Shown piece after piece: positions 1-7,977 of a stretch of 64,000 bases of DNA; positions within the stretch are counted from its first letter, which is position 1, and each line of letters opens with the position of its first letter. This DNA is from Nitratireductor aestuarii (GTDB lineage Bacteria; Pseudomonadota; Alphaproteobacteria; Rhizobiales; Rhizobiaceae), in assembly GCF_014641695.1 (NCBI RefSeq), contig NZ_BMIF01000017.1:17357-81356 (forward strand). The letters are read 5' to 3'. The notes beneath the pieces are model-generated. The model saw nothing but the letters and a program-made list of their open reading frames with translations. It searched no databases and was not told the DNA's origin. The translations under genes were made by a program, and so were the position numbers.

Positions 1-69
1 AAGGTTCGCGAAAATTGGGGCGATGATCCGGAGCGCTACCGCGAGATGGGGCTCGACTTTTCGAGCTGA
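1..69 (+). CDS. era: GTPase Era, C-terminal end (partial)
   Basis: The first 69 bases read in frame 1 as a 22-residue tail (KVRENWGDDPERYREMGLDF, then SS) followed by TGA. This is the typical C-terminal end of the KH domain of Era, the ribosome-assembly GTPase that binds 16S rRNA. The rest of the gene lies outside the window. recO follows 46 bp downstream on the same strand, matching the rnc-era-recO order common in alphaproteobacteria. Confidence 0.85.
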   Translation, partial: KVRENWGDDPERYREMGLDFSS

Positions 70-115
70 CGCTCTGCTCCATCACCCTTGAGGAGTGCCG
101 AAAGAGGTTCCAGCC

Positions 116-850
116 ATGGAATGGCGCGATCAGGGCATAGTGCTGGGCACGCGCAAGCACGGCGAAACGAGTGTCGTGCTTGAAGTTATGACCGAAACCC
201 ACGGGCGCCACATGGGGCTCGTGCGGGGAGGGCGCTCAAAGCGCATGCAGCCGGCACTTCAGGCGGGTAACCTGCTGGAGCTGACCTGGTGGGCGCGGCT
301 TGATGAGCATCTAGGCACTTTTCAGGTTGAGCCGCTGCAGCTCAACGCCGCCCGGCTCCTCGATTCTGCCACTGCCATCTACGGCATCCAGACGCTCGCC
401 GCCCACCTGCGGCTATTGCCGGAGCGCGATCCGCACCCGGGCCTCTTCAAGGCGCTGGGCTTCATCTCCGAACATCTCGCCGATGCTACGCTCTGCGGGA
501 TCCTGCTGGCGCGCTTCGAATTGGCTGTGCTTGAGGAACTGGGGTTCGGTCTCGATCTCGCGCAGTGTGCGCTGACTGGCGCGAGGGCGAACCTCGCCTA
601 TGTTTCGCCCAAGACGGGACGGGCTGTGACGCGTGAGGCCGGAGCCCCATGGGCGGAGAAGCTCCTGCCACTGCCGGTTGTTCTCACCGAACCTGATCAA
701 GCCGATTGTGACGCACTGGCTGTACGGCAGGCGCTGGGGCTGACAGGGCATTTTCTGTCGCGCCACGTCTATGAACCGCGCGGCCTCAGCGTCCCGGAAG
801 CCCGCGGCGGCTTCATCACCGCGGTGCTGAAGCAGCTCGAAGCCGCTTGA
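116..850 (+). CDS. recO: DNA repair protein RecO
   Basis: A 244-residue protein starting [19 protein letters not shown], the N-terminal OB-fold opening of RecO, with the usual family length. RecO helps RecR load RecA on SSB-coated single-stranded DNA in the RecFOR gap-repair pathway. I chose the ATG at 116 because RecO homologues begin at this MEW and an AAAGAGG-like ribosome site lies about 8 bases upstream; a TTG at 95 is possible but gives an unusual N-terminus. It follows era on the same strand and its stop is one base from the end of the convergent MFS gene. Confidence 0.93.
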   Translation: MEWRDQGIVLGTRKHGETSVVLEVMTETHGRHMGLVRGGRSKRMQPALQAGNLLELTWWARLDEHLGTFQVEPLQLNAARLLDSATAIYGIQTLAAHLRLLPERDPHPGLFKALGFISEHLADATLCGILLARFELAVLEELGFGLDLAQCALTGARANLAYVSPKTGRAVTREAGAPWAEKLLPLPVVLTEPDQADCDALAVRQALGLTGHFLSRHVYEPRGLSVPEARGGFITAVLKQLEAA

Positions 851-851
851 A

Positions 852-2090
852 CTACTCAGCCGGTACAGGCGCTGCGCGGTCGACCGGTCGCTCCTGGATC
901 GGCCAGTGGACGATCGCGGCAAAGACGCCAAGCGCAACACCCAGCCACCACACCGGATCGTAGGATCCGAACTTGTCGTACAGATAGCCACCAAGCCAGA
1001 CGCCCAGGAACGAGCCGACCTGGTGCGAGAAGAAGACGATGCCGCCCAGCATGCCGAGGTACTTCGTGCCGAACATGATCGCGACCAGCGCGTTCGTCGG
1101 CGGTACGGTGGAGAGCCAGAGAAGACCCATGACGATCGAGAAGATCACCACGGAGGTCGGCGTCTGCGGCAGGAGCAGGAAGGCTGTCACTGCCACGGAA
1201 CGCGCCAGATAGATGATCGCAAGGAAGATCGGCTTGGAATAGTACTGGCTGATGGCGCCCGAGGCGAGCGAGCCGATGACGTTGAAGAAGCCGATGGCAG
1301 CAAGACCGATCACGGCATAGCGGGCGTCAATTCCGATGTCGCCGAGGTAGGCGGGGAAGTGGGCGGTGATAAAGGCCACCTGGAAACCGCAGACGAAGAA
1401 GCCGGATACCAGCAGGTTGAAGCTGCGGTGACCGAAGGCTTCCTGCAAGGCCTGCCCGAAGGTCTGCTCGAAGTGCACCTGCTGGCGACCGGACTTCGAG
1501 TTGCCTGCAAGGGGGATGGCCAGAAGCGGGATGAAGAGCATGGCGATACCCATCCACACCAGCGTGTCCGACCAGCCGAGTGAGTCGATCATGCCCTGGG
1601 TGATCGGCGCAAACAGGAACATGCCAGCCGATCCCGCGGCCGTGCCTATGCCGAAGACGACGCTGCGCTTTTCTGCCGGCACATGGCGGGCGAAAGCCGA
1701 GAGTATGATGCCGAAGGAGCCTGCTGCCACGCCGAGGCCCACGAGCACACCTCCGGATATATGCAGGAATATCGGCGCAGGCGCCCAGGCCATCATGAGC
1801 AGGCCGGTGGCGTAAATAATGCCCGAGAGGGCCAGAACACGCCAGCTTCCGAACCGGTCAGCAATCGCGCCGAAGAATGGCTGTCCTAAGCCCCAGCAGA
1901 GATTCTGGAACGCCATGGCGAGGCCAAAGGTGGTTCGGTCCCAGCCTTTTTCCTGCAGCATGGGAAGCTGGAAGAGCCCCATCGCAGAACGAGGACCGAA
2001 GGACATCGCCGCAATGAGGCAGCCGCTGATGATGATCAGCCAGGGAAAGGACGATGCCGAAGTGTGCCTGGAGGCGTGGGTATTGGCCAT
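852..2090 (-). CDS. Major facilitator superfamily transporter
   Basis: A 412-residue, strongly hydrophobic protein with about twelve predicted membrane segments. A GAIADRFGSWRVL stretch after the second or third segment matches the MFS motif A loop (GxLaDrxGrkxxl), and the second half repeats the pattern (GGYLYDKFGSYDP). The substrate cannot be read from sequence; the architecture resembles monocarboxylate or oxalate/formate-type permeases. I prefer the ATG at 2090 (MANTHASRH) over one 27 codons upstream, because the upstream extension is not hydrophobic or MFS-like. It converges with recO. Its upstream region holds Fur/IRO-like sequences, which would fit an iron-related role, but that is inference. 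Confidence 0.85.
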   Translation of the reverse strand: MANTHASRHTSASSFPWLIIISGCLIAAMSFGPRSAMGLFQLPMLQEKGWDRTTFGLAMAFQNLCWGLGQPFFGAIADRFGSWRVLALSGIIYATGLLMMAWAPAPIFLHISGGVLVGLGVAAGSFGIILSAFARHVPAEKRSVVFGIGTAAGSAGMFLFAPITQGMIDSLGWSDTLVWMGIAMLFIPLLAIPLAGNSKSGRQQVHFEQTFGQALQEAFGHRSFNLLVSGFFVCGFQVAFITAHFPAYLGDIGIDARYAVIGLAAIGFFNVIGSLASGAISQYYSKPIFLAIIYLARSVAVTAFLLLPQTPTSVVIFSIVMGLLWLSTVPPTNALVAIMFGTKYLGMLGGIVFFSHQVGSFLGVWLGGYLYDKFGSYDPVWWLGVALGVFAAIVHWPIQERPVDRAAPVPAE

Positions 2091-2128
2091 GGGAGAAACC
2101 TTTGTCAGATGGCAATACCATAGCCGAC

Positions 2129-2192
2129 GATTATCATTATTGAAATGACTGGAAGGCGGCGGAAGCTTCAAATGTATTGATAGTAATCATCA
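2129..2192. promoter_or_regulatory. Possible iron-responsive (Fur/IRO-like) sites upstream of the MFS gene
   Basis: Two AT-rich motifs lie in the GC-rich 289-bp space between the MFS start and the GNAT gene. GATTATCATTATT (2129-2141), read on the minus strand, matches 12 of the first 13 positions of the classical Fur box. TGATAGTAATCATCA (2178-2192) fits the rhizobial RirA IRO-box core TGA-N9-TCA. Each match is short and could occur by chance. Their location in the expected MFS promoter region is the main support. Confidence 0.3.
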
Positions 2193-2379
2193 TGGAATTT
2201 CTGCGTTTGTTCCTCCCCGAGCAGTTGCCGCTTTCCTGCTGTTCCGCCGCAATTCCGCCTCTATCAGAACGAGACTCAAGCTATTGGGAGGAGGGGCTTT
2301 TCGTGATGCCAATCGGTATGTCCACAGAGTTGCAGTGCGGTCCTGATCGCCGTCGTCAGCGGGCGGATACGATCACCCG

Positions 2380-2838
2380 ATGAGCGTCAGCATTCGGCGT
2401 GCGCGCAGGCAAGATATCGACACGCTGCTCTCTATCGAGTCTGCCGCCTTCACGGGTGATCGCCTCTCCCGCCGTTCGTTTCATCGCCATGTCGAAAGTG
2501 AGACCGCATCATTGCTGGTTGCTGAGGCAGGGGGCCAGATTGCAGGCTATGCATTGCTCTTCCACCGCCGTGGTGGACGGAGCGCAAGGCTCTATTCCAT
2601 CGCCGTCTCCGAGCCCTTCAAGGCCAGGGGGATCGGGCGCGCGCTGCTGGAGGCGACGGAAGCGCAAGCTCGCGCACTCGGGCGTTCCCTGCTGACGCTC
2701 GAGGTCCGGGAGGACAATGGCCGCGCCGCCGAACTCTACCGGAAGGCCGGTTACGCAGGCGCAGAAAAGATAGCCAACTACTATGAGGACGGCGCGCCGG
2801 CACTGAGGCTGCGGAAGTCTCTGGAGAGCAAGTCATGA
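2380..2838 (+). CDS. GNAT-family N-acetyltransferase (RimI-like)
   Basis: A 152-residue GNAT protein. The acetyl-CoA-binding core is visible as LYSIAVSEPFKARGIGRALL (motif A, with the R/Q-x-x-G-x-G/A signature RGIGRA), followed by TLEVREDNGRAAELYRKAGY, typical of motif B in RimI-type enzymes. It transfers acetyl groups from acetyl-CoA to an amine; the acceptor is unknown. Its stop codon overlaps the start of the next gene in an ATGA arrangement, so the two are almost surely translated together. This is not likely to be the ribosomal RimI itself: tsaB and miaB neighbours are absent. Confidence 0.87.
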   Translation: MSVSIRRARRQDIDTLLSIESAAFTGDRLSRRSFHRHVESETASLLVAEAGGQIAGYALLFHRRGGRSARLYSIAVSEPFKARGIGRALLEATEAQARALGRSLLTLEVREDNGRAAELYRKAGYAGAEKIANYYEDGAPALRLRKSLESKS

Positions 2839-4295
2839 CGTGGGTCATTCTGACGGGGAGGCAGGGTGACCTCGACCAGGCGGCAACACCGCACAAGATC
2901 ATCACGAGCCGAGAATACCTCGCGCATCCGGCGCTGTTTCGGTCGCAGCAGCCGAAGATCATCAACCTCTCGAACAACTATGCCTACCAGAGCCGGGGCT
3001 ATTACGCTTCGCTGCTCGCAAGCTCGCGCGCTCACCGCGTCATTCCTTCGGTCGAGACGATGATCGAACTGTCGGAGCGCAAGCTCTACGAGAATGCGCT
3101 GCCGGAGCTTGAACTCGCGCTCAACCGCTGCCGGAAGGATCTCGGTGGAACGATTCCTTCGCGTGTGACCATTTTCTTTGGCCTCGGGCCCGACAAGGCA
3201 TGGGAGCGGTTCGCCCGGCTGCTCTTCGACTGGTTCAGGGCGCCAGCCCTGGAAGTGCAGATCGATGAAGGCGAATGGGCGAGTATCCGCAAGATCGGTT
3301 TTCTGCCGCTCGCACGCATCAAGGACGAGGAGCGCAAGCGCTTCCTTGCCGCGCTGGAGACTTACACCAGCCGTCAATGGCGGGAGGGGAAGACGCGCAC
3401 GCCGTCGCGCTATACCTTCGCAACGCTGATCGATCCGAAGGAGGAGCTACCGCCGTCTACCGTCGCCTCACTGCGGCACTGGTCGCGCATTGCCGAACGG
3501 ATGGGCGTCGAAGTAGAGCCGATCACCAAGAAGGACCTGCCGAAGCTAGCCAATTACGATGCACTCTTCATCCGCGAGACGACGTCCATCTCCAACCATA
3601 CCTACCGCTTTGCCCGCCGAGCCCAACAGGAGGGTATGCCGGTGATCGACGATCCGCTGTCGATGATCCGCTGCACCAATAAGGTGTACCTCAATGAACT
3701 GATGCTGGCGAAGCAGATCCAGGTCCCGCCTACAATCATCATTGCCGGGCGAGGAGACCTTGAGGCGGCCGCCCAGACGCTCGGTTTCCCGCTCGTGCTG
3801 AAGATCCCGGACGGTGCGTTCTCGCGCGGCGTCAAGAAGGCGGAGAACATGGACGAGCTGCAGACGCTCGCGGGCAAGTGGCTGGAGGACTCTGACCTGT
3901 TGATCGCGCAGAAGTTCCTGCCGACCACGTTCGACTGGCGGATCGGCGTGCTCGGCGGCGAGCCGCTCTTCTCAGTCCAGTACCTGATGGCCCGCCGGCA
4001 CTGGCAGATCGTCAACCACGACCGGCGCGGCAGGCCGGTAGAGGGCGGCTTCCGCAGCTTCAAACTATCCGAGACCCCGCCCAACGTGCTCAATGTTGCC
4101 GTGCGGGCGGCACGCTGCATTGGCGACGGCTTCTATGGCGTCGACATCAAGGAAACGCCGGAGGGCATCTACGTGATCGAGGTGAATGACAATCCAAACC
4201 TAAATCACGGATGCGAGGATGTGGGCGAGAAGGATGAGGTCTGGGTGCGCCTCACCCAATGGTTCATCGACAAGCTGGAAAGGCAGCGCAGATAG
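2835..4295 (+). CDS. RLAN-domain plus RimK-type ATP-grasp ligase
   Basis: A 486-residue protein with an N-terminal RLAN-like domain (about residues 1-180) and a C-terminal RimK-type ATP-grasp domain (about 270-480). ATP-grasp marks are TLGFPLVLKIPDG with FSRGV (nucleotide-binding loop), AQKFLPTTFDWRIGVLGG, and the metal-binding end YVIEVNDNPNLNHG. Such enzymes join a carboxylate to an amine through an acylphosphate. RimK adds glutamates to ribosomal protein S6, but RLAN-containing members form a separate branch whose substrates are not established as far as I know. Coupling to the GNAT gene by an ATGA overlap suggests a two-step modification, for example ligation and N-acetylation of a peptide-like product; this is inference. 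Confidence 0.85.
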   Translation: MTWVILTGRQGDLDQAATPHKIITSREYLAHPALFRSQQPKIINLSNNYAYQSRGYYASLLASSRAHRVIPSVETMIELSERKLYENALPELELALNRCRKDLGGTIPSRVTIFFGLGPDKAWERFARLLFDWFRAPALEVQIDEGEWASIRKIGFLPLARIKDEERKRFLAALETYTSRQWREGKTRTPSRYTFATLIDPKEELPPSTVASLRHWSRIAERMGVEVEPITKKDLPKLANYDALFIRETTSISNHTYRFARRAQQEGMPVIDDPLSMIRCTNKVYLNELMLAKQIQVPPTIIIAGRGDLEAAAQTLGFPLVLKIPDGAFSRGVKKAENMDELQTLAGKWLEDSDLLIAQKFLPTTFDWRIGVLGGEPLFSVQYLMARRHWQIVNHDRRGRPVEGGFRSFKLSETPPNVLNVAVRAARCIGDGFYGVDIKETPEGIYVIEVNDNPNLNHGCEDVGEKDEVWVRLTQWFIDKLERQRR

Positions 4296-4296
4296 T

Positions 4297-4923
4297 TCAG
4301 CCTGTGGCGCGCAAATCCGCTATGAGCGTTTCAATGCCGTGGAAGCAGTCCATGAAGCAGGCCTGAGCCTGTACCGTGGGCAGGGGTGAGAGATCCAGAT
4401 CATCGGCATGGATGCCGCGCGGCCTTCCGAAGAACTTGGCTGCTTCCTTCTCGTCAAATCCGGCAAGTCGCGTCGCCTCGAAATAGGCGCTCACACGGTC
4501 GGCCCGTTTGATCTCCTTCTTGAGCGCAGCGGGCAGCTCCACCGGCAGGGCGAAGCGAAGGTGCACAGCGTTCTGGAGCCGCTTTTCGACCAGCTTGTAG
4601 TCGTCTCCGAGTGCAGCCTTGAAGGGGGAGATCATGTCGCCGATCACGTACTCAGGCGCGTCATGGAGAAGGGCGGCCATTTGCTGGCGCGCTGTCGCCT
4701 CGGGGTTCAGCTTGCGGAAGATCTCGCAGACCAGAACCGAATGCTGGGCGACAGAGAAGGCGTGGTCACCGACCGTCTGTCCGTTCCAGCGGGCCACACG
4801 TGCAAGTCCATGGGCGATGTCGGCGATCTCTACATCGAGCGGCGAGGGGTCGAGGAGATCGAGCCTGCGACCGGAAAGCATCCGCTGCCAGGCGCGCGCC
4901 GGTTTGCCATTGGTCTCCGACAT
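4297..4923 (-). CDS. HD-domain hydrolase (YfbR-like)
   Basis: A 208-residue HD-superfamily protein. Metal-binding residues appear in GDHAFSVAQHS and in the HD doublet of ALLHDAPEYVIGDM; a later KRADRVSAYFEA supplies the distal aspartate. The layout is like YfbR-type 5'-deoxynucleotidases, which dephosphorylate deoxynucleoside monophosphates, but the exact substrate is not readable. Its start codon shares a base with the stop of ygfZ, so it is probably the second gene of a ygfZ-HD operon. It converges with the ATP-grasp gene, with one base between the stops. Confidence 0.82.
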   Translation of the reverse strand: MSETNGKPARAWQRMLSGRRLDLLDPSPLDVEIADIAHGLARVARWNGQTVGDHAFSVAQHSVLVCEIFRKLNPEATARQQMAALLHDAPEYVIGDMISPFKAALGDDYKLVEKRLQNAVHLRFALPVELPAALKKEIKRADRVSAYFEATRLAGFDEKEAAKFFGRPRGIHADDLDLSPLPTVQAQACFMDCFHGIETLIADLRATG

Positions 4924-5831
4924 CAGTGATTGCCCGCTTCGCTGACAGCACCTTCGAGGGAGAATTTCGCATAGGCTGGAAGCCGGAAGGAGAGTTCCGT
5001 TTCCCCAGCGAGAACCGGAATACCAGAGGCCTGCGCTTCCGCCACCCGGTCGATGCGCACGATGGCGAGAGCCTGGTTGCCGCTGACGGTGCCGAGTTGG
5101 CCGACGGGCTTACCGTCGGCAACGATGTCACGCTCATCCGCCGATAAGGGAGCAGCAGCTTCCACGATCACCAGCCGACGACGGGCGGTGCCGCGATGAT
5201 GCATCCGCGAGACGACCTCTTGGCCGACATAGCAACCTTTTCGTAACCCTGTTCCGCCATTCTGGTCGAACAGGATGTCGTGCGGAAAGGCGTCAGACAG
5301 GTCGTAGTCCAGCCCGCTTTCCGGTACGCCATGCTCAATGCGCAGGCGGTGCCATTCGGCGAGGACCTGCTCGTTTTCGGCAGCCGGGCCGTAGATACGG
5401 AAGACGGAAACTTCGTCCGGGAATCGACGGTCAGCGAGCTTTGCTGAATCAGTTTCTGAGGAAGCTGAATCAATCTCTCCGGTCGTTGAATCAACGTCTG
5501 AAGTTGATGAATCATTTTGCCAGCAGGCAGACACAAGCTCCTGATCAGCAAGAGAGAAATTGACCTTGGCGCGGACGCGCAGGAAGGTCAGGCGCTTGAG
5601 AAACTCCTCGGCAATATCCTTGCGGCAGTCGAGCCGGAAGGCGTCGGGACCAGCGCGCGAAATCACGAAATCGAAGAGTACCTTGCCCTGCGGTGTGAGT
5701 AGTGCGCCCGGTCGAACCTCACCTTCGGCGAGCTGCGTCAGGTCCGGCGTCAGCACATTCTGCAGAAGGCTTTCCGCGTCCGGACCCTCGGCACGAATGA
5801 CGGCCCGGTCGGCAAGATGAACAAGCGCCAT
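4923..5831 (-). CDS. ygfZ: Folate-binding Fe/S cluster repair protein YgfZ
   Basis: A 302-residue GcvT-fold protein. The family signature KGCYVGQEVVSRMHHRG (K-G-C-Y-x-G-Q-E) is present near residue 205; its cysteine is the conserved functional residue of YgfZ/IBA57 proteins, which use tetrahydrofolate to support [4Fe-4S] enzymes such as MiaB. Between the N-terminal domain and the signature, about residues 106-130, sits an acidic, Ser/Thr/Asp-rich insert encoded by four 21-bp units, absent from YgfZ proteins I know. The next gene, an HD hydrolase, overlaps its stop. Confidence 0.9.
   Translation of the reverse strand: MALVHLADRAVIRAEGPDAESLLQNVLTPDLTQLAEGEVRPGALLTPQGKVLFDFVISRAGPDAFRLDCRKDIAEEFLKRLTFLRVRAKVNFSLADQELVSACWQNDSSTSDVDSTTGEIDSASSETDSAKLADRRFPDEVSVFRIYGPAAENEQVLAEWHRLRIEHGVPESGLDYDLSDAFPHDILFDQNGGTGLRKGCYVGQEVVSRMHHRGTARRRLVIVEAAAPLSADERDIVADGKPVGQLGTVSGNQALAIVRIDRVAEAQASGIPVLAGETELSFRLPAYAKFSLEGAVSEAGNH
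5443..5526. repeat. Four 21-bp in-frame tandem units inside ygfZ
   Basis: Units begin at 5443, 5464, 5485 and 5506, each opening with a GNTGAATCA core; the phase is exactly 21 bp. Outside the core the copies have diverged. On the coding (minus) strand they give heptads of the type (S/T)(S/T)x(D/E)xDS, an acidic flexible segment. Because the period is a multiple of three, copy-number changes would leave the reading frame intact. Confidence 0.8.
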
Positions 5832-5953
5832 GAATATTTCTCCAGATCTGGGACAGCTCTTCGACGTGCGCTGCGGCTGCAGGCCCGTAGGTAAGACGCT
5901 TTACAGAGTCGGACAAGAGCGAGACGAGGGACACACCCCGACGCTTGGGCTAC

Positions 5954-6649
5954 TCAGTCACCGGCGACGAAGAACACCCATTCGCCTTCAGGCGAGATGC
6001 CGACGCGGAAGAAATTGTAGGCGCCGAACTCCTCCATGCCCTCGTAGTCGCCGGCAGTGACGAGCGTCATGAGCTCGACCATCTGCTCTGGCGTCAGCTT
6101 CTGTAGCGGCATGGCAGCGAAGTACGGCCAGACATAGAGCTCCTCATCGGTACCCTGGGCCACCTGCACGAATGGAGCTTCCAGGAGCTCGAGCAGGATC
6201 GCCATGATCTCATAGCCCTTCGCGTCACCGGACATGCTGCGCAGGAAATCGACCTGATCCTCAGGCTGGTCCGCGAAGGAGAGCTGGGTGCCGTTTTCGG
6301 GCGAGCCGAGCAGGGGGCGGAAGCGATTGATGTCGCCGCTCCTGGCCGCTTCCATGATGAGCCGACGCATGCGCTGCACAGGTTCCGGCAGGATGGCCGT
6401 GTCGCGCAGGATCGGCGGTGGCGTGGCATCCTCATCCGCACTGGCGGCGGGCGCATCGTCATCCGTGTCTGTTGTAGTTACGCCAGGCGTCATGGAGTCG
6501 AGCGGAATACGCTGCACCTTCTCCTGGATCACCTTCTCCTCACCGTCGTCGACGACATCCTTCGGGAGCGAAAGCGCAGGCGTGGCGGCAGCCGCTACCG
6601 TCAGCAAAAGAACGGCCGCAAGCGGAAAAGTGGCAGATCGTTTGGACAT
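5954..6649 (-). CDS. Exported conserved hypothetical protein
   Basis: A 231-residue protein with a clear N-terminal signal peptide (MSKRSATFPLAAVLLLTVAA, then an Ala-rich cleavage region near ATPALS). A Thr/Asp/Ala-rich linker follows (about residues 45-75), then a folded domain containing QRMRRLIMEAARSGDINRFR and a C-terminal LMTLVTAGDYEGMEEFGAY segment. I do not recognise a functional family; homologues are, I believe, frequent in Rhizobiales. The ATG at 6649 places the signal peptide at the terminus; an upstream ATG at 6751 would add 34 non-signal residues. It is the last of four same-strand genes (NUDIX, TIGR02301-like, 85-residue protein, this one). Confidence 0.75.
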   Translation of the reverse strand: MSKRSATFPLAAVLLLTVAAAATPALSLPKDVVDDGEEKVIQEKVQRIPLDSMTPGVTTTDTDDDAPAASADEDATPPPILRDTAILPEPVQRMRRLIMEAARSGDINRFRPLLGSPENGTQLSFADQPEDQVDFLRSMSGDAKGYEIMAILLELLEAPFVQVAQGTDEELYVWPYFAAMPLQKLTPEQMVELMTLVTAGDYEGMEEFGAYNFFRVGISPEGEWVFFVAGD

Positions 6650-6707
6650 CGGAGCAGGTCGCCTTCTGGTATGATTCCCGGAAACTATACCAGCAGCGGC
6701 ACGAGGC

Positions 6708-6965
6708 TCAATGATGTGTGCGCGCGTCGAGGAATTCGCCGGACACGACACGGTCGCGCAGTTCGTCGAGAAGCATCAGAAGCTCCTCTTCGTCGTGTGT
6801 CTTGCCGAGCTCGCGGAGCGCGGTCGAGAAGGCTGATTCGGCCATGATCTCGGGTTCGATGCCGGCGAGCTGGGCTTCGGCCCATGCCTCGTTCTGATAC
6901 TCGGCGGAGCTCAGGCGCATGTCTTCTTCAATCTTTGCACGCAGATCAGCTACCGTTACGAACAT
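6708..6965 (-). CDS. Small conserved hypothetical protein
   Basis: An 85-residue, acidic, probably helical cytosolic protein starting MFVTVADLRAKIEED and ending LDARTHH; no known motif. I place the start at the ATG at 6965, which has AAGGA about 8 bases upstream; the ATG at 6974 is only one base from that site, and further upstream starts give a basic extension without coding character. It lies between two other hypothetical genes on the same strand. No function can be assigned. Confidence 0.7.
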   Translation of the reverse strand: MFVTVADLRAKIEEDMRLSSAEYQNEAWAEAQLAGIEPEIMAESAFSTALRELGKTHDEEELLMLLDELRDRVVSGEFLDARTHH

Positions 6966-7080
6966 CGTTATCATCCTTCGCATTGCACGAGTGGCTTGAA
7001 CTCGATCCGCAAACCTTATCACGTGAAATGCGGCCCCGCTGAGACCAACCACTTTGTGGTTAAGCGACGGTAAACAAAGA

Positions 7081-7464
7081 TCAATATCCGTAGCGATCGA
7101 CAATGCCGGTCGACAGCTGTTCGCCCTCTTTCATGTAGAGTTCGATGGCCATGACAGCCGATTTCGTGCAGGTCTTGTAGACGGAAGCAAAGGCGCTGTA
7201 GCCGTGGTTGAAGCTGGAGACGAGGCGCGCCCGCCGTTCAGGATCGGGCTTCTCGGCATCCAGCAGGGCTTCCATGCGCTCCCGCCATTGCCCATCCTTC
7301 TCCCCGCAAAGCGGGCGCAAGTAGTGGAGCGAGCCCAACACTTCGGCCAGCCGCAGCAGCTGGCGGTCATAGGCCATCTCGGCGGCCACGGCTGTCCTTC
7401 CGCCCAAGGGAGCAAGGAGAGCCAGAATCAGGAGTATGGATACCGTAAGGGACTTCGTCTTCAT
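7081..7464 (-). CDS. TIGR02301-type exported protein
   Basis: A 127-residue protein with an N-terminal signal peptide (MKTKSLTVSILLILALLAPL, cleavage near TAVAAEM). The mature part, with RQLLRLAEVLGSLHYLRPLC and ERRARLVSSFNHGYSAF, matches what I recall of the rhizobial TIGR02301 family. Two cysteines, in LRPLCGE and YKTCTKS, could form a periplasmic disulfide. The function is unknown. Its ATG overlaps the stop of the upstream NUDIX gene (ATGA), indicating co-translation. Confidence 0.78.
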   Translation of the reverse strand: MKTKSLTVSILLILALLAPLGGRTAVAAEMAYDRQLLRLAEVLGSLHYLRPLCGEKDGQWRERMEALLDAEKPDPERRARLVSSFNHGYSAFASVYKTCTKSAVMAIELYMKEGEQLSTGIVDRYGY

Positions 7465-7895
7465 TCGCTCATCTTGCCGCTATCCGGCGGAACAACAAGG
7501 GGGCTGGCGTTGTCGATCAGCCGCGTAGCAACCGACAACGTGCTGGGTGTGATCGGAAGAGCACGCATCTCGTCAAGGCTGTACCATCCCGCAGAGGCGG
7601 CGTCATCGCTCGCCTGCAAAGTGCCGGAGAGGCTTTCGGCCAGGAAGATCGCCAGTCGGTAGCGCTTGCCGTTATCCCCCTCCAGAGTCATCTGCTCGAG
7701 TGCAGTGAGGCGCGCTGCCGTCAGGTTCGTCTCCTCGTTAAGCTCGCGCATGGCTGCCTCCTCGTCCGTCTCGCCGCGCTCCACGCGTCCGCCCGGAAAG
7801 GCATAAAGGCCGGCGGACGGGGCACGGCCGCGCCTCACCAGCAGGAACCGGTCCCCGTCCAAAGCTACGATTGAAACTGCGTGGATATCGGCCAT
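7461..7895 (-). CDS. NUDIX hydrolase
   Basis: A 144-residue NUDIX protein. The box is complete apart from the last glycine: GRVERGETDEEAAMRELNEE, then TNL, fits Gx5Ex7REUxEExGU with N in place of G. Such enzymes cleave nucleoside diphosphates linked to another group; the substrate is not predictable. The ATG at 7895 (MADIHAVSIVALDGDRFLLV) starts the first strand of the fold, so I prefer it over the ATG at 7958. It is divergent from the SRAP gene (start-to-start 83 bp) and overlaps the TIGR02301-like gene by four bases. Confidence 0.87.
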   Translation of the reverse strand: MADIHAVSIVALDGDRFLLVRRGRAPSAGLYAFPGGRVERGETDEEAAMRELNEETNLTAARLTALEQMTLEGDNGKRYRLAIFLAESLSGTLQASDDAASAGWYSLDEMRALPITPSTLSVATRLIDNASPLVVPPDSGKMSE

Positions 7896-7977
7896 AAATG
7901 ATTGCGCCTGAAGACTTCGGTGCTCTAGCTTAGTGGAGACTGGCGCGCTGGCAAGCATTCAGGAGCGGATAAGAACA

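Noticed and set aside
2177..2383. Plus-strand 68-codon frame before the GNAT gene
   Set aside because: Unlike a real protein in composition, no ribosome site, and it overlaps the AT-rich regulatory pocket.
2835..4295. Reading the RLAN/ATP-grasp protein as a cyanophycin or glutathione synthetase
   Set aside because: It lacks the extra domains and length of cyanophycin synthetase and the GshB N-terminal pattern; the RLAN-RimK layout fits better.
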